DNA of 14,125 nucleotides from Chloroflexota bacterium (lineage in GTDB: Bacteria > Chloroflexota > Anaerolineae > B4-G1): assembly GCA_024232355.1 (NCBI GenBank), contig JAAEPW010001148.1, positions 1-14,125 on the forward strand. Reading direction: 5' to 3'. The first letter of the stretch is position 1, and every line of letters begins with the position of its first letter. The notes below the pieces were generated by a model. The model was not told the DNA's origin and did no database searches. It was given only the letters and a program-made list of their open reading frames with translations. Of the stretch, positions 1-6,797 are shown one piece after another. Both the position numbers and the translations under genes were made by a program.

Positions 1-2719
1 CACGGGCGTCGTACCAAGAAACACTCGTCACTGGGTGGTCGGCTTTGCCATCCGGAGCGTCAAAAGGCTGCCCAACGTCATTCCTGTACCGTTTGTACTC
101 AGCGTTGGTCACCGGGTACTTGGCGATGTAGTAAGCATCCAGGGTTACCTCGTGGGCTAGGTTTTCATCCCCCATAATAAATGATCCCGCCGGAACATAG
201 CACTCGTACATCAATCGCTCGCGCCACGCGCCGTCGGGCTGCAACCGCTCCATCGCGTGAATGGCGGCCACACGCACCTGGGGATAGTCGTCTTTGAGCA
301 TCTCTGCGAGCGGTCCGGCAAAACGCTCTCCCAATTCACCCAGGGCAGCCACGGCCGCGGCGCGCGTGTTAAAGTTGTCGGATTTCAGCCCATCCCGCGC
401 AATGTTATCCACCGGCACGTCACCCTCGCGGGCGCGCTCGAACCAGTAGGCCACCTCGTGCCCGGCGGCTAGGGCGGAGCGGAATAAGAGTTCCAGCTCA
501 TCAAGTGTGAGGCGCCGCAGCCCCTCGCGCTGCTCGTGGATCATTTTGAGCGCCGCCGGTTCGATCAACTTGTCCAAGATGCGATAGCTCTCCAACTCGC
601 GCCGCAGCAGCTCGCGCACCAGCTTGGTCTGCATCTCTCCCTCGTCGATCCATGTGGCGATCTCGGCGGCGATATAGTCGTGGGCCAGCTCGTAGAGCGC
701 GCCCTCCCCCGCCTGAGAAGCAGCGGTGAAACTGCGCAGCAATCGCAGGTCAACCAATGCCTGCCTCGTGGCGTGCAAGAGTTTTTTATCATCCAAGTCA
801 TCGGGGTCAAAATCGGGGTCGGCCTCGGCCATTCCTGCCACCATCTCGGCATCGTTCAGCGCCGCCTTGGTCGCCTGGCTGGTGACCAGCACCTTGAGCA
901 GCGTCTCGGCCACGGCACGGTCGCCGCCCCGTTCGGGCACGTCGTCTAATGCATCCTTGACGTAATCGGCCAGGATATCGCCCGCACCGCCCAGCTCGCG
1001 GTAGAGATCAAAGGTCAGCGCCAGTTCGGGCGGCGTCCAACCCTTGCCGGCGGCTCCTTCGGCGGGCGGTTTGAGGCCCGCCCGGTCGAGCGCCTGCCGG
1101 TAGAGGCGGTCCATCACGATCTGGAGCGAGGGCGGCGGGATCAACCCATCCGCCTCGGCCAAGGACCATTGCCCCCCCTCGGTCCCCCCCGCTTGCGGGA
1201 GGGAGGTCTTGCGGCCCAAGAGCAGTTCGGCCAGTTGCGGCTCGACCTCGCAGCGGGCGCGGCGGGCCGGTTCGACGATGGCCAGGTAGGCGGTGTCGGC
1301 CTCCAAGCTGGTGAGCCGGTACGAGTTGCGCAGGATATTGGGCACAGGGGCAGGTTCGCCGTCGCTCAACGGGCGGCGGGCCTCGTCCAACTCGGCCACA
1401 TAGTCCTCGCGCAGGGAGATGACAAAGCGCACCTCGGGATTGGTCAGGCCCAGGCAAGCGCCCACCTCGCGCCAGAATCGCTTGCGGGTCGCTTTGCCGG
1501 TGCGGATAAAGAGTTCCTCGAACTGGTCCAGAACAACGACCATACGACCTTGATCGCCCAGCACCCGGCAGAAAAAGTCGCGCAGGCTTTCTCCCTCCCC
1601 TCCCGGAGAAGGGCTGAGGAGGGGAATAGAGAGGGCATTGCAGACACCGTCGCGGATCGCCCGGAGCGGGTCGCCCAGGGCGCGGACGTAGGCATACGTA
1701 TAGCCCTCTTCCAACAAGAGCGGCACGACGCCCGCCCGCAGCAGGCTGGTTTTGCCCACGCCCGACTGCCCAAAGAGGGTCAGCAGTGGATAAGAGAGCG
1801 CCATACGGTAGACCAGCGGCGCTTCGACCTCACGACCGCAAAAGATGTCCCGGTCGTCGGGGTCGAAATAGTTGAGGAATTTGTAGGGCAGCTTGCCCAC
1901 GATCTCCCCGGGCCGGTAGCCCGGCTGGTGGGCGCGTTTTTGCCGCACCAACTGTTGCAGAGCGCGCAAGAAGGGGAGCGGTTCGGCGGGGATGATCTCG
2001 ACGTTGTCCTCTTCCCACCAGGCCACGTCACCGGGTGTGGGGTCGGGCCAGACGATATAGTTGCGGCGTTTGTGCTCGCCCAACGACTCGGTGGCAGTGG
2101 TATAGAGTTGGCGGGCCGGGCCTTTTTCACCGGGGTCCCAGCCAACAAAGATGATGGGCCGCAGACGGACGTAGGGACGCACATCTTCCAAACGCTGGGC
2201 CAGGTGGCCGTTAACCAGCATCATGTCGCGGCTGGTCAAGACCAGTGACTTGGGCTGCCGGATGTCGCCATACAATTTGACGACGATGGCATCTTGCCCG
2301 GATGTGTAGGCCACATCGAGGCCGCGCACCACGCAGGCGACGCTCTTGCCCGCCGCGCGATACGCCTGCTCCAGCAGATCGTCGTACCAGGTTGTGACCA
2401 CGGCGTCAAAGCCCAACTCGACGATGGTGTGGTGAACGTCGGTGGGATGCACGGACGCAAACTCGACTTGAGTTTTTAAAAAGGTAACCAGGCCATTCCG
2501 GTTTCGAGACTGCTGGCGCAGAAATTCGTCGGCAGCACTGGACAGCGATTGACCAGAAGGCAAGCTGTATTTGCGAGCCAGGGCAGCGGCTATTTGCGCG
2601 TGCGTTGGTGATCCGGTTTCCCCCAGTGAGTGGTCGGCTCCCAGAAAAAGCACACAACTGCCTCGCGCCACACTCTCGGCCAAGTCGGGCGGAATTACGA
2701 TTCGGTTTGCTGAAAACAT
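1..2719 (-). CDS. SIR2-like / nSTAND NTPase / HEAT / FGE-sulfatase-fold protein, C-terminus off the left edge
   Basis: One reading frame stays open from the ATG at 2719 to base 1 (906 codons visible). The start is preceded by AAGAGGT. Residues 1-255 are a SIR2-like domain (FLGADHS ~25, TTWYD 109-113, KLYG 148-151, FVGWD ~191). An nSTAND1-type NTPase follows, with Walker A GQSGVGKT 317-324 and Walker B VVVLDQFEE 394-402. Residues ~780-830 look like one or two HEAT repeats. From ~839 an FGE-sulfatase fold begins (FIMGDEN, EVTLDAYYIAKYPVTNAEY, DHPVTSVSWYDA) and runs off the window. No membrane segment is seen before the FGE part, unlike the paralogue at 6813-10094, so a cytosolic location is likely. 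The SIR2 NAD-site Asn and His are W111 and Y150, so NAD cleavage is doubtful. By analogy the missing C-terminus should carry a DGR variable repeat. Residues ~365-378 and ~505-520 appear to derive from inserted GC-rich repeats. Confidence 0.9.
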   Translation of the reverse strand, partial: MFSANRIVIPPDLAESVARGSCVLFLGADHSLGETGSPTHAQIAAALARKYSLPSGQSLSSAADEFLRQQSRNRNGLVTFLKTQVEFASVHPTDVHHTIVELGFDAVVTTWYDDLLEQAYRAAGKSVACVVRGLDVAYTSGQDAIVVKLYGDIRQPKSLVLTSRDMMLVNGHLAQRLEDVRPYVRLRPIIFVGWDPGEKGPARQLYTTATESLGEHKRRNYIVWPDPTPGDVAWWEEDNVEIIPAEPLPFLRALQQLVRQKRAHQPGYRPGEIVGKLPYKFLNYFDPDDRDIFCGREVEAPLVYRMALSYPLLTLFGQSGVGKTSLLRAGVVPLLLEEGYTYAYVRALGDPLRAIRDGVCNALSIPLLSPSPGGEGESLRDFFCRVLGDQGRMVVVLDQFEELFIRTGKATRKRFWREVGACLGLTNPEVRFVISLREDYVAELDEARRPLSDGEPAPVPNILRNSYRLTSLEADTAYLAIVEPARRARCEVEPQLAELLLGRKTSLPQAGGTEGGQWSLAEADGLIPPPSLQIVMDRLYRQALDRAGLKPPAEGAAGKGWTPPELALTFDLYRELGGAGDILADYVKDALDDVPERGGDRAVAETLLKVLVTSQATKAALNDAEMVAGMAEADPDFDPDDLDDKKLLHATRQALVDLRLLRSFTAASQAGEGALYELAHDYIAAEIATWIDEGEMQTKLVRELLRRELESYRILDKLIEPAALKMIHEQREGLRRLTLDELELLFRSALAAGHEVAYWFERAREGDVPVDNIARDGLKSDNFNTRAAAVAALGELGERFAGPLAEMLKDDYPQVRVAAIHAMERLQPDGAWRERLMYECYVPAGSFIMGDENLAHEVTLDAYYIAKYPVTNAEYKRYRNDVGQPFDAPDGKADHPVTSVSWYDAR
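1172..1207. repeat. Short GC-rich dispersed-type repeat inside the NTPase gene
   Basis: The stretch combines poly-C/poly-G runs with an imperfect inverted repeat around GCTTGC (CCCCCCCGC against GCGGGAGGG). It encodes a low-complexity Gly/Pro-rich insert (around residues 505-518) in the loop after the STAND core. It resembles the short GC-rich repeats scattered through many Chloroflexota-like genomes; that family assignment is from memory, not a search. The reading frame is kept. Confidence 0.4.
1591..1625. repeat. Second short GC-rich dispersed-type repeat inside the same gene
   Basis: The stretch has CTCCCTCCCCTCCCGGAGAA followed by GGGCTGAGGAGGGGA, the look of the common CCCCTCNNCCC...GGGAGGGGAG dispersed repeat. 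It encodes the Ser/Pro/Gly-rich insert SPSPGGEGE (around residues 369-377) between Walker A and Walker B, where the paralogue at 6813-10094 has ordinary sequence. The frame is preserved. Confidence 0.4.
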
Positions 2720-2788
2720 ATTGTACCTCTTGAATTGTTGCCAAGTTGGTTGATGATCTCGCGAGTATATCTCATTGTCTGTACCAGA

Positions 2789-3193
2789 TCAGCGTCGCCG
2801 CCTGCGGCGTTTCTTCTTGCGCGGCCTGACGTTTGTGCTCGGTGGGCGAAAGACCGAGCCTGATACGCGGCCCTCCTGGGCGATTCCCTCTTTCCGCGCC
2901 TTTTGATAGGCTCGAATCTCCTTGGCCAGGGGATGGTCGGGGGCGATCCTAAGCTGCGTGAGCGAGCAGACGATGGCCAGGTTCGACTCTGGCGGCGTCA
3001 CATCACACGTGATCCCACCCTCATCACCGGCATAAAACAAGCTCTTGATAGATAGCTCCTGGTCGCGCTTGAATTTTGGTCTGTGCGGCTTCATTACGCG
3101 CACAAATTCCTTGGTCGCCCGGGCAGGAATGGGGACCTGGGCTTTCATCTTGCGCATCAGTTCCTGCGCCTGTGCGTAATCGTCAATCGCCAT
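2789..3193 (-). CDS. Small conserved-looking protein of unknown function with polybasic C-terminal tail
   Basis: I do not recognise the family. The 134-residue product starts at the ATG at 3193, chosen because AGGAGGG (3204-3210) sits 10 bases upstream; a longer in-frame start at 3304 would lie deep inside the preceding gene. The start overlaps the end of the SIR2-caspase gene by 11 bases, so the two are probably translationally coupled. Residues ~8-35 and ~88-104 look helical; the middle (~45-85, with DEGGITCDVTP and AIVCSLTQLRI) looks like beta strands. The last residues, after a proline-rich linker, are RPRKKKRRRRRR, which suggests binding to nucleic acid or an acidic surface. The HEAT protein at 10258-11094 ends in a very similar tail and likewise sits upstream of a SIR2-NTPase-FGE gene. 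No catalytic motif is evident. Confidence 0.8.
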   Translation of the reverse strand: MAIDDYAQAQELMRKMKAQVPIPARATKEFVRVMKPHRPKFKRDQELSIKSLFYAGDEGGITCDVTPPESNLAIVCSLTQLRIAPDHPLAKEIRAYQKARKEGIAQEGRVSGSVFRPPSTNVRPRKKKRRRRRR

Positions 3194-4823
3194 TGGTCTC
3201 TTGCCCTCCTTGAACACTAACCAGAATAATATCACCCGCCACCGTATATTGCAAGGTGGGCGTCTGGCTGACGTTGCGCTGGCTGGCCCACAGCTTGACG
3301 CCATCGGTGACGTGGCGGCTGGCGTCTTGCACGGTGACGAATCCCTTGTCGTTCCGGTCAGCCTCGCCGGTGAGGGCTTCTAGGAAAAAGTGGGTAAAGA
3401 CACTGCGGCCCTGCCCAGACCCCGAATCGCGCCACTCGTAGCTCAGTTGTCCCTTTTTGCACGATGCCAGCACCGCCAGTCCTTCGGCCTCCTCAAAGAC
3501 GCGGCGGATGAACTCGTCCGACATTGGCCTTGGCCCCTTGCCGCCAATGTCGGCGCCGGAATGGCAGGCGTCGAGCACGATGACCTTGGCGCGGGCGGGG
3601 GCCTCTTGCACGATCTCGCGCACTCGTAAGAGGGGCACGGCGGTGTCCGCCAGCACCAGCCGCCGTCCGTCCTGGGCCACCAGGTAGGACTCGTCCCCGT
3701 CCTCGTCGCCGTGACCGCTGTAGTAAAAGAGCAGCAGGTCGTCGGGTTCGGTGGCGTCGGCGACGGCCTTGAGGGCGACCAGGATGTTGGCCTTGGTGGG
3801 AGGTTCGGCGTTGCTGGTCAGCAAGCGGATGCGGGAGGAATCAAAGCCGCCGGCGACGAGCTGCTCACGGATGGCCTCCACGTCCTTGACGCAGGTCTGC
3901 AATTTCCCATAGTTGGCGTCGTCTTGGTATTCGTTCACGCCGGCGAGCACGGCCCAACGGTTGCCGGTGCCGTAGGTTGGCTGCGGGCCGGATGACTCGC
4001 CCTCGCCCTTGGATACAGGGATTGTCGCTTCTGGGCGGCTGTACGGCGCGGACTGCGCGGCACTCTCCCCCAGGATTCCCAGGGGGTCGGTGTCCAGGAT
4101 AGTGATGCCCCGGTCGCGCCACACTTGGGCATCCGACTCTGGCAGGCCGGGCCAGACGGCGTAGGCGGTGCGGGCAAAGCGGCCGGCCCGGTCCAGCACC
4201 TCGCGCCACAGCAGGTTGAAATCGGGGTCGGAGAGGTTGTAGCCCAGGAACAGGACCGTTTGCTTGCGCAGCACGTTGCGCACCTCGTCCAGCACGTCCT
4301 CCTTGTCCCGGTCGCGCCACAGGCGGTAATGATCGTCCTCGGTGACGACGAGGGTCTCGGGCTGTTGGGCGTCGCCGTAGAGCTTGATGAGCGTGGGACG
4401 GTCGGGGGTGATAAAGCTGACGTCGCTGCCGCGCACGACGCGGTTGATGGGGACGTTGGCTTCCTGAAAGGCCAGTTCCAGCAGGTTGTCGTAGGCGGTG
4501 GTGATGAGGTGGTTAACCTGGTGCTGGCGTACCAAGTTAACTATGCGCTGGTGGAAGGGTTGGGGCGATTTGCCGGAGGTGTCGAGGGCATCGCGGATGA
4601 AGGCAGTGAACTCCCAGCGGTTGCCACCCTTGGCCACCCGTTGGGCCACCTCGGCTAGGGATTGGGACTCGGACAGGTCGTGGCGGCGGGCCAGGTCGCG
4701 GGCCAGGCCGGCGCGGGAGGGGAGAGTGGTGATGTCGCGGGAGAGGTCGGCGCCGATGAAGAGGGTTAGTTGGCCGTGAGTTGCTTGTTCCAGGAGATGT
4801 TTCCGGTGGTGTTCGTCAGTCAT
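3183..4823 (-). CDS. SIR2-like domain fused to caspase-family (C14) peptidase
   Basis: The 546-residue protein starts at the ATG at 4823, with AAGGAG (4834-4839) 10 bases upstream. Residues ~1-250 are a SIR2-like domain (FIGADLS 22-28, TTAYD 108-112, KLYG 147-150, FLGYNLSDPDF ~192). After a flexible Ser/Gly/Pro linker (~255-287), residues ~288-535 form a caspase-like peptidase with strand AVLAGVNEY, the catalytic His371 in YYSGHGD and Cys420 in LDACHSG, so the dyad is intact. The SIR2 NAD-site Asn and His are replaced by A110 and Y149. I infer that the SIR2-like part is a recruitment domain matching those on the two STAND/FGE proteins, and the caspase part an effector protease released on activation. 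Bacterial caspase-like proteases often cleave after Arg or Lys, which is notable because the next gene encodes an Arg/Lys-rich tail. No signal peptide or membrane segment is seen. Confidence 0.93.
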   Translation of the reverse strand: MTDEHHRKHLLEQATHGQLTLFIGADLSRDITTLPSRAGLARDLARRHDLSESQSLAEVAQRVAKGGNRWEFTAFIRDALDTSGKSPQPFHQRIVNLVRQHQVNHLITTAYDNLLELAFQEANVPINRVVRGSDVSFITPDRPTLIKLYGDAQQPETLVVTEDDHYRLWRDRDKEDVLDEVRNVLRKQTVLFLGYNLSDPDFNLLWREVLDRAGRFARTAYAVWPGLPESDAQVWRDRGITILDTDPLGILGESAAQSAPYSRPEATIPVSKGEGESSGPQPTYGTGNRWAVLAGVNEYQDDANYGKLQTCVKDVEAIREQLVAGGFDSSRIRLLTSNAEPPTKANILVALKAVADATEPDDLLLFYYSGHGDEDGDESYLVAQDGRRLVLADTAVPLLRVREIVQEAPARAKVIVLDACHSGADIGGKGPRPMSDEFIRRVFEEAEGLAVLASCKKGQLSYEWRDSGSGQGRSVFTHFFLEALTGEADRNDKGFVTVQDASRHVTDGVKLWASQRNVSQTPTLQYTVAGDIILVSVQGGQETNGD

Positions 4824-4855
4824 CTTGAGGCTGCTCCTTGTTTACGGTTGTCCGC

Positions 4856-4874
4856 CCCGGCCTAAAGAGCCGGG
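4856..4874 (-). other. Stem-loop upstream of the SIR2-caspase gene
   Basis: CCCGGC (4856-4861) pairs with GCCGGG (4869-4874) around a 7-base loop. It lies about 15 bases upstream of the AAGGAG of the caspase gene. No U-run follows, so it is not a clear terminator. It could be an mRNA leader structure or the 3' end of the template RNA. Confidence 0.45.
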
Positions 4875-4889
4875 TTGGGAAATGCTAGC

Positions 4890-4931
4890 CCTGCCCCGAG
4901 GTTCGCCCGTCAGGCTACTACCCGGGGCAGG
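4890..4931 (-). other. Long inverted repeat in the TR 3' flank
   Basis: CCTGCCCCG (4890-4898) is the exact reverse complement of CGGGGCAGG (4923-4931), giving a 9-bp GC-rich stem around a 24-base loop. It is one of several consecutive hairpins between the TR and the caspase gene. Confidence 0.5.
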
Positions 4932-4953
4932 CGCGCTGGTGTATTTGGCCCAT

Positions 4954-4973
4954 CCCCCAACAAGCATCGGGGG
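4954..4973 (-). other. Stem-loop in the TR 3' flank
   Basis: In minus-strand RNA, CCCCCGA pairs with TTGGGGG around a 6-base loop (5 G-C, one G-U, one A-U). The G-U pair becomes an A-C mismatch on the plus strand, so the structure favours a minus-strand transcript, the same strand as the TR. Confidence 0.45.
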
Positions 4974-5001
4974 ACGAACCGGGATCTGGGGCTGGAGTTC
5001 T

Positions 5002-5048
5002 CCAGGGTCATGGCCGCCCGCGCGTGCGCGCGCGACATCCTTCCCTGG
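5002..5048 (-). other. GC-rich hairpin just 3' of the template repeat
   Basis: CCAGGG (5002-5007) pairs with CCCTGG (5043-5048). Inside lies a second GC stem made by alternating CG bases around 5020-5034. On the minus-strand transcript it begins 16 bases after the TR ends. It partly overlaps an alternative stem, CTGGAG/CTCCAG at 4992-5005. In the Bordetella phage DGR the RNA downstream of the TR is structured and needed for cDNA synthesis; a similar role here is inferred. Confidence 0.5.
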
Positions 5049-5063
5049 TATGGTAGAGACATG

Positions 5064-5138
5064 CTGGCGCAACGAAAACCGATATTGTTGTTGTCGTTGT
5101 CGGGTTGATTTCTGTTGCGGAAGGCGCCCCGCAGCACC
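5064..5138 (-). repeat. DGR template repeat (TR)
   Basis: This 75-base minus-strand segment lies 28 bases after the avd stop and matches the VR at 6826-6900 at 63 of 75 positions, without gaps. The first 22 bases (5138-5117) and the last 21 or so (5084-5064, the initiation-of-mutagenic-homology side) are identical. Of 12 differences, 11 fall on adenines of the TR (20 adenines in total); the twelfth is C to T. Read in the VR frame the centre is rich in Asn codons (NRNQPDNDNNN), typical of a template under adenine mutagenesis. The TR itself is not inside a gene. Confidence 0.95.
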
Positions 5139-5165
5139 TTGTGCCCCGACCCCACAGCACAGCGA

Positions 5166-5534
5166 TCATGTCGCTGAAACCGCCTGTCTGATTTTCTTTT
5201 CCGTTCCCTCTCGCCACGCGCCCAACATGCGGCCGATCTCGGTCACGTATTTGGAAACGTGTTCGTATTGAGGGAACTTTAGATATTCCAGTTCTGTACC
5301 GAGCCGTAGATAAAGGCGCAGTTTTTCCAGTTCTACATCTGCCTGGAGCAGTACATCGCGCCGGGTTGCCAGGTCCACTTTGCGCGCTTGCAGCAGGCAT
5401 TCGTAAAAGTCCAACGCCGCATCTTGAATGCGCTTGGCCAGCACAAAGCGCTGGCTCTTGGGAAACTTTTGGGTTGCCGGCATCAGATACTTGAGCAAAT
5501 CATAGGTCTTGACGAATAATGGCGAGTCGCCCAT
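5166..5534 (-). CDS. avd: DGR accessory variability determinant, Avd (four-helix bundle)
   Basis: The 122-residue product fits the usual size of Avd. It opens with SPLFVKTYDLLKYLMP and continues TQKFPKSQRFVLAKRIQDAALDF-type sequence (21-43), characteristic of DGR four-helix-bundle proteins. The pattern of amphipathic helices continues to ~residue 115, and basic residues are abundant, as expected for a protein that binds template RNA and the reverse transcriptase. It begins 6 bases after the RT stop. Its best Shine-Dalgarno, GGAGG at 5548-5552, lies inside the last codons of the RT gene, 13 bases from the ATG, so translation is probably coupled. The TR follows 28 bases after its stop. In known DGRs, Avd forms a pentameric barrel that binds RT and RNA and is required for mutagenic retrohoming. 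Confidence 0.93.
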   Translation of the reverse strand: MGDSPLFVKTYDLLKYLMPATQKFPKSQRFVLAKRIQDAALDFYECLLQARKVDLATRRDVLLQADVELEKLRLYLRLGTELEYLKFPQYEHVSKYVTEIGRMLGAWREGTEKKIRQAVSAT

Positions 5535-5540
5535 CGTGTT

Positions 5541-6623
5541 CTATTTTCCTCCGTGGGAGCGTGAAAATATGACGCCGGAAAAGATGCGTTGGCGCAGGTG
5601 GTACGTATTCCCGTGATTGGCGTGGGCGATCCAACTCTGGATCGATATGCGTACCTGTTCGGCGTCGATCCTTCCGGCTTGATACCCCTCCCGCATCCGG
5701 TGCAGGCGGCGAGCAAAATTCTTGGCATTGTCTTTGCGCAGTAGGCGATAGTGGGGAAAGACGCGAAAACCCAACCATGTGATGCCGGTGCGCGTGGGAA
5801 AGACAACGGCCCGTTCCTCGTGCAGCCGCAAGCGCAGCGTGCTCGCAAAAGCAATGACCGCGTCTCGCCAAGCCCACAGTTGGGCTTTGCTATTGTGGAA
5901 AAGCAAGAAATCGTCGCAATAGCGCAGATAGCAATGACAATGCAAGTCCTCTTTGACAAAGTGATCCAGCCGGTCGAGATAGACGTTGGCCCAGTGCTGC
6001 GAGGTCAGGTTGCCGATGGGCAAGCCCCTGTGACGATTCGCGGCCAAGAGATCATCACCGGGGAACCAGTGCATCTGGTACTCGCCAGACTGGATGCCCA
6101 CGCTGCTCGCCAAGATCAGGTCGATCAGCCACAGTACTTTATCATCGGCGATGTGGCGAGCCAGGAAAGAACGCAGGATCTGGTGATCGATACTGGGAAA
6201 GAATTGCTGCACATCGCATTGCAGCACGTATTTCCGGCGGCGGGCGAATTCCTGCGCCCGGTCCAACGCCCGGTGAGTGCCTTTGCCTTTGCGGCAGGCG
6301 TAGGAATCATAGATAAAACGGTGCTCAAAGATAGGCTGAATGATGTTGCACAGCGCATGATGCACCACCCTATCCCGGAACGGCGCGGCAGAGATGAGGC
6401 GCCGCTTGCGTTCCTGGACGTAAAAGTTGTGGTAGGGGCCGGGCTGGTAGACTTGATCGCGCAGTTCATCGTGCAACTGCCACAGATTTTCCTCCAGGTC
6501 CAGTTCAAAGGCGGCCACGCGCTCTTTTTTGCGCTTGCCGCCCAGGCGGGCCTTGCGGAATGCTTTGTAGAGGTTTTCAAAAGCGTACACTTGTGGGTAC
6601 AGATGTTTAAATGTTTTGGGCAT
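5541..6623 (-). CDS. Diversity-generating retroelement reverse transcriptase
   Basis: The 360-residue RT copies the TR RNA into adenine-mutated cDNA that replaces the VR. Visible motifs: LQCDVQQFFPSI with the first catalytic Asp at 137; LPIGNLTSQ at 201-209, where IGxxxSQ replaces the QGxxxSP of most RTs and marks the DGR class; and YCDD at 235-238 with the other two catalytic Asp. ITWLGFRVFP (281-290) and a helical thumb region follow. No maturase, endonuclease or RNase H domain is present and the length is normal for the family. I prefer the ATG at 6623 (GGGAGGG at 6627-6633, 3 bases away) to the in-frame ATG at 6641, which lies in a hairpin. The gene sits between the VR-bearing target and avd. 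The C-terminus is HGGK, whose GGAGGAAAA codons supply the RBS for avd. Confidence 0.95.
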   Translation of the reverse strand: MPKTFKHLYPQVYAFENLYKAFRKARLGGKRKKERVAAFELDLEENLWQLHDELRDQVYQPGPYHNFYVQERKRRLISAAPFRDRVVHHALCNIIQPIFEHRFIYDSYACRKGKGTHRALDRAQEFARRRKYVLQCDVQQFFPSIDHQILRSFLARHIADDKVLWLIDLILASSVGIQSGEYQMHWFPGDDLLAANRHRGLPIGNLTSQHWANVYLDRLDHFVKEDLHCHCYLRYCDDFLLFHNSKAQLWAWRDAVIAFASTLRLRLHEERAVVFPTRTGITWLGFRVFPHYRLLRKDNAKNFARRLHRMREGYQAGRIDAEQVRISIQSWIAHANHGNTYHLRQRIFSGVIFSRSHGGK

Positions 6624-6626
6624 AGA

Positions 6627-6633
6627 CCCTCCC
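6627..6633 (-). promoter_or_regulatory. Ribosome binding site deciding the RT start
   Basis: GGGAGGG lies 3 bases before ATG 6623. No comparable site precedes the in-frame ATG at 6641, so the shorter start is chosen. Confidence 0.55.
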
Positions 6634-6634
6634 A

Positions 6635-6665
6635 GGTGCAACGCACTTGAAAAGTGCGTCGCACC
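6635..6665 (-). other. Perfect 14-bp stem-loop immediately upstream of the RT gene
   Basis: Bases 6635-6648 pair with 6652-6665 around a 3-base loop. On the minus-strand transcript all 14 pairs form, one of them G-U; on the plus strand that pair is an A-C mismatch, so the structure suits the RT mRNA. It ends two bases from the Shine-Dalgarno of the RT and could limit RT translation or end transcription from the target gene. It lacks a U-run after the stem. Confidence 0.6.
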
Positions 6666-6696
6666 TCAAAAGCTCATTTTTCGCCGCCTGCGACCC

Positions 6697-6725
6697 GCAC
6701 CGTACTGAACCGTACGGTACAGTGC
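6697..6725. other. Imperfect inverted repeat between VR and RT
   Basis: GCACCGTACTG (6697-6707) pairs with CGGTACAGTGC (6715-6725) with one mismatch and one wobble; the core holds the palindrome ACCGTACGGT (6709-6718). It lies about 100 bases downstream of the VR in the sense of the target gene. Confidence 0.4.
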
Positions 6726-6736
6726 CTACGGCGGGG

Positions 6737-6753
6737 TTGGCCTGCGCGGCCAA
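6737..6753. other. Small stem-loop between VR and RT
   Basis: TTGGCC (6737-6742) and GGCCAA (6748-6753) form a perfect 6-bp stem around TGCGC. DGRs often have a hairpin or cruciform 3' of the VR that raises retrohoming, but in the Bordetella phage it lies only a few bases away. This one is about 70 bases away, so the role is uncertain. Confidence 0.4.
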
Positions 6754-6797
6754 TACCTGACACAAGGCGCAGTTTTCAGGTAGCAGATAGCAGGGGA

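Larger units (their letters stand above)
4824..5165 (-). other. Gene-free interval: DGR template repeat plus a run of hairpins
   Basis: No convincing coding sequence lies here; open frames across it are interrupted or lack codon sense. On the minus strand it holds 27 bases after the avd stop, then the template repeat (5064-5138), then hairpins at 5002-5048, 4954-4973, 4890-4931 and 4856-4874, and finally the ribosome binding site of the SIR2-caspase gene. It probably forms the DGR template RNA with its 3' structured part, the leader of the caspase mRNA, or both. Confidence 0.75.

Noticed and set aside
1169..2248. Long plus-strand open frame (359 codons)
   Set aside because: It is antisense to the SIR2/nSTAND gene, whose minus-strand frame carries clear Walker motifs. 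The plus-strand product has no recognisable domain; long antisense frames are common in GC-rich genes.
3194..3304. Upstream extension of the 134-residue gene to an ATG at 3304
   Set aside because: It would overlap the caspase gene by 122 bases, and the added residues look like out-of-frame sequence. The AGGAGGG before 3193 decides the start.
4910..5155. Short minus-strand frame running through the TR (contains RGAFRNRNQPDNDNNN)
   Set aside because: The similarity to the receptor C-terminus comes from the TR itself. There is no FGE fold upstream in the frame and no good ribosome binding site, so it is template, not gene.
5541..6623. Retron or group II intron reverse transcriptase
   Set aside because: The IGNLTSQ motif, a neighbouring Avd and a TR/VR pair identify a DGR. 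There is no maturase domain and no retron-type msr-msd structure beside it.
5751..6650. Plus-strand open frame of 299 codons opposite the RT gene
   Set aside because: The minus-strand frame encodes clear RT motifs. The antisense product has none.
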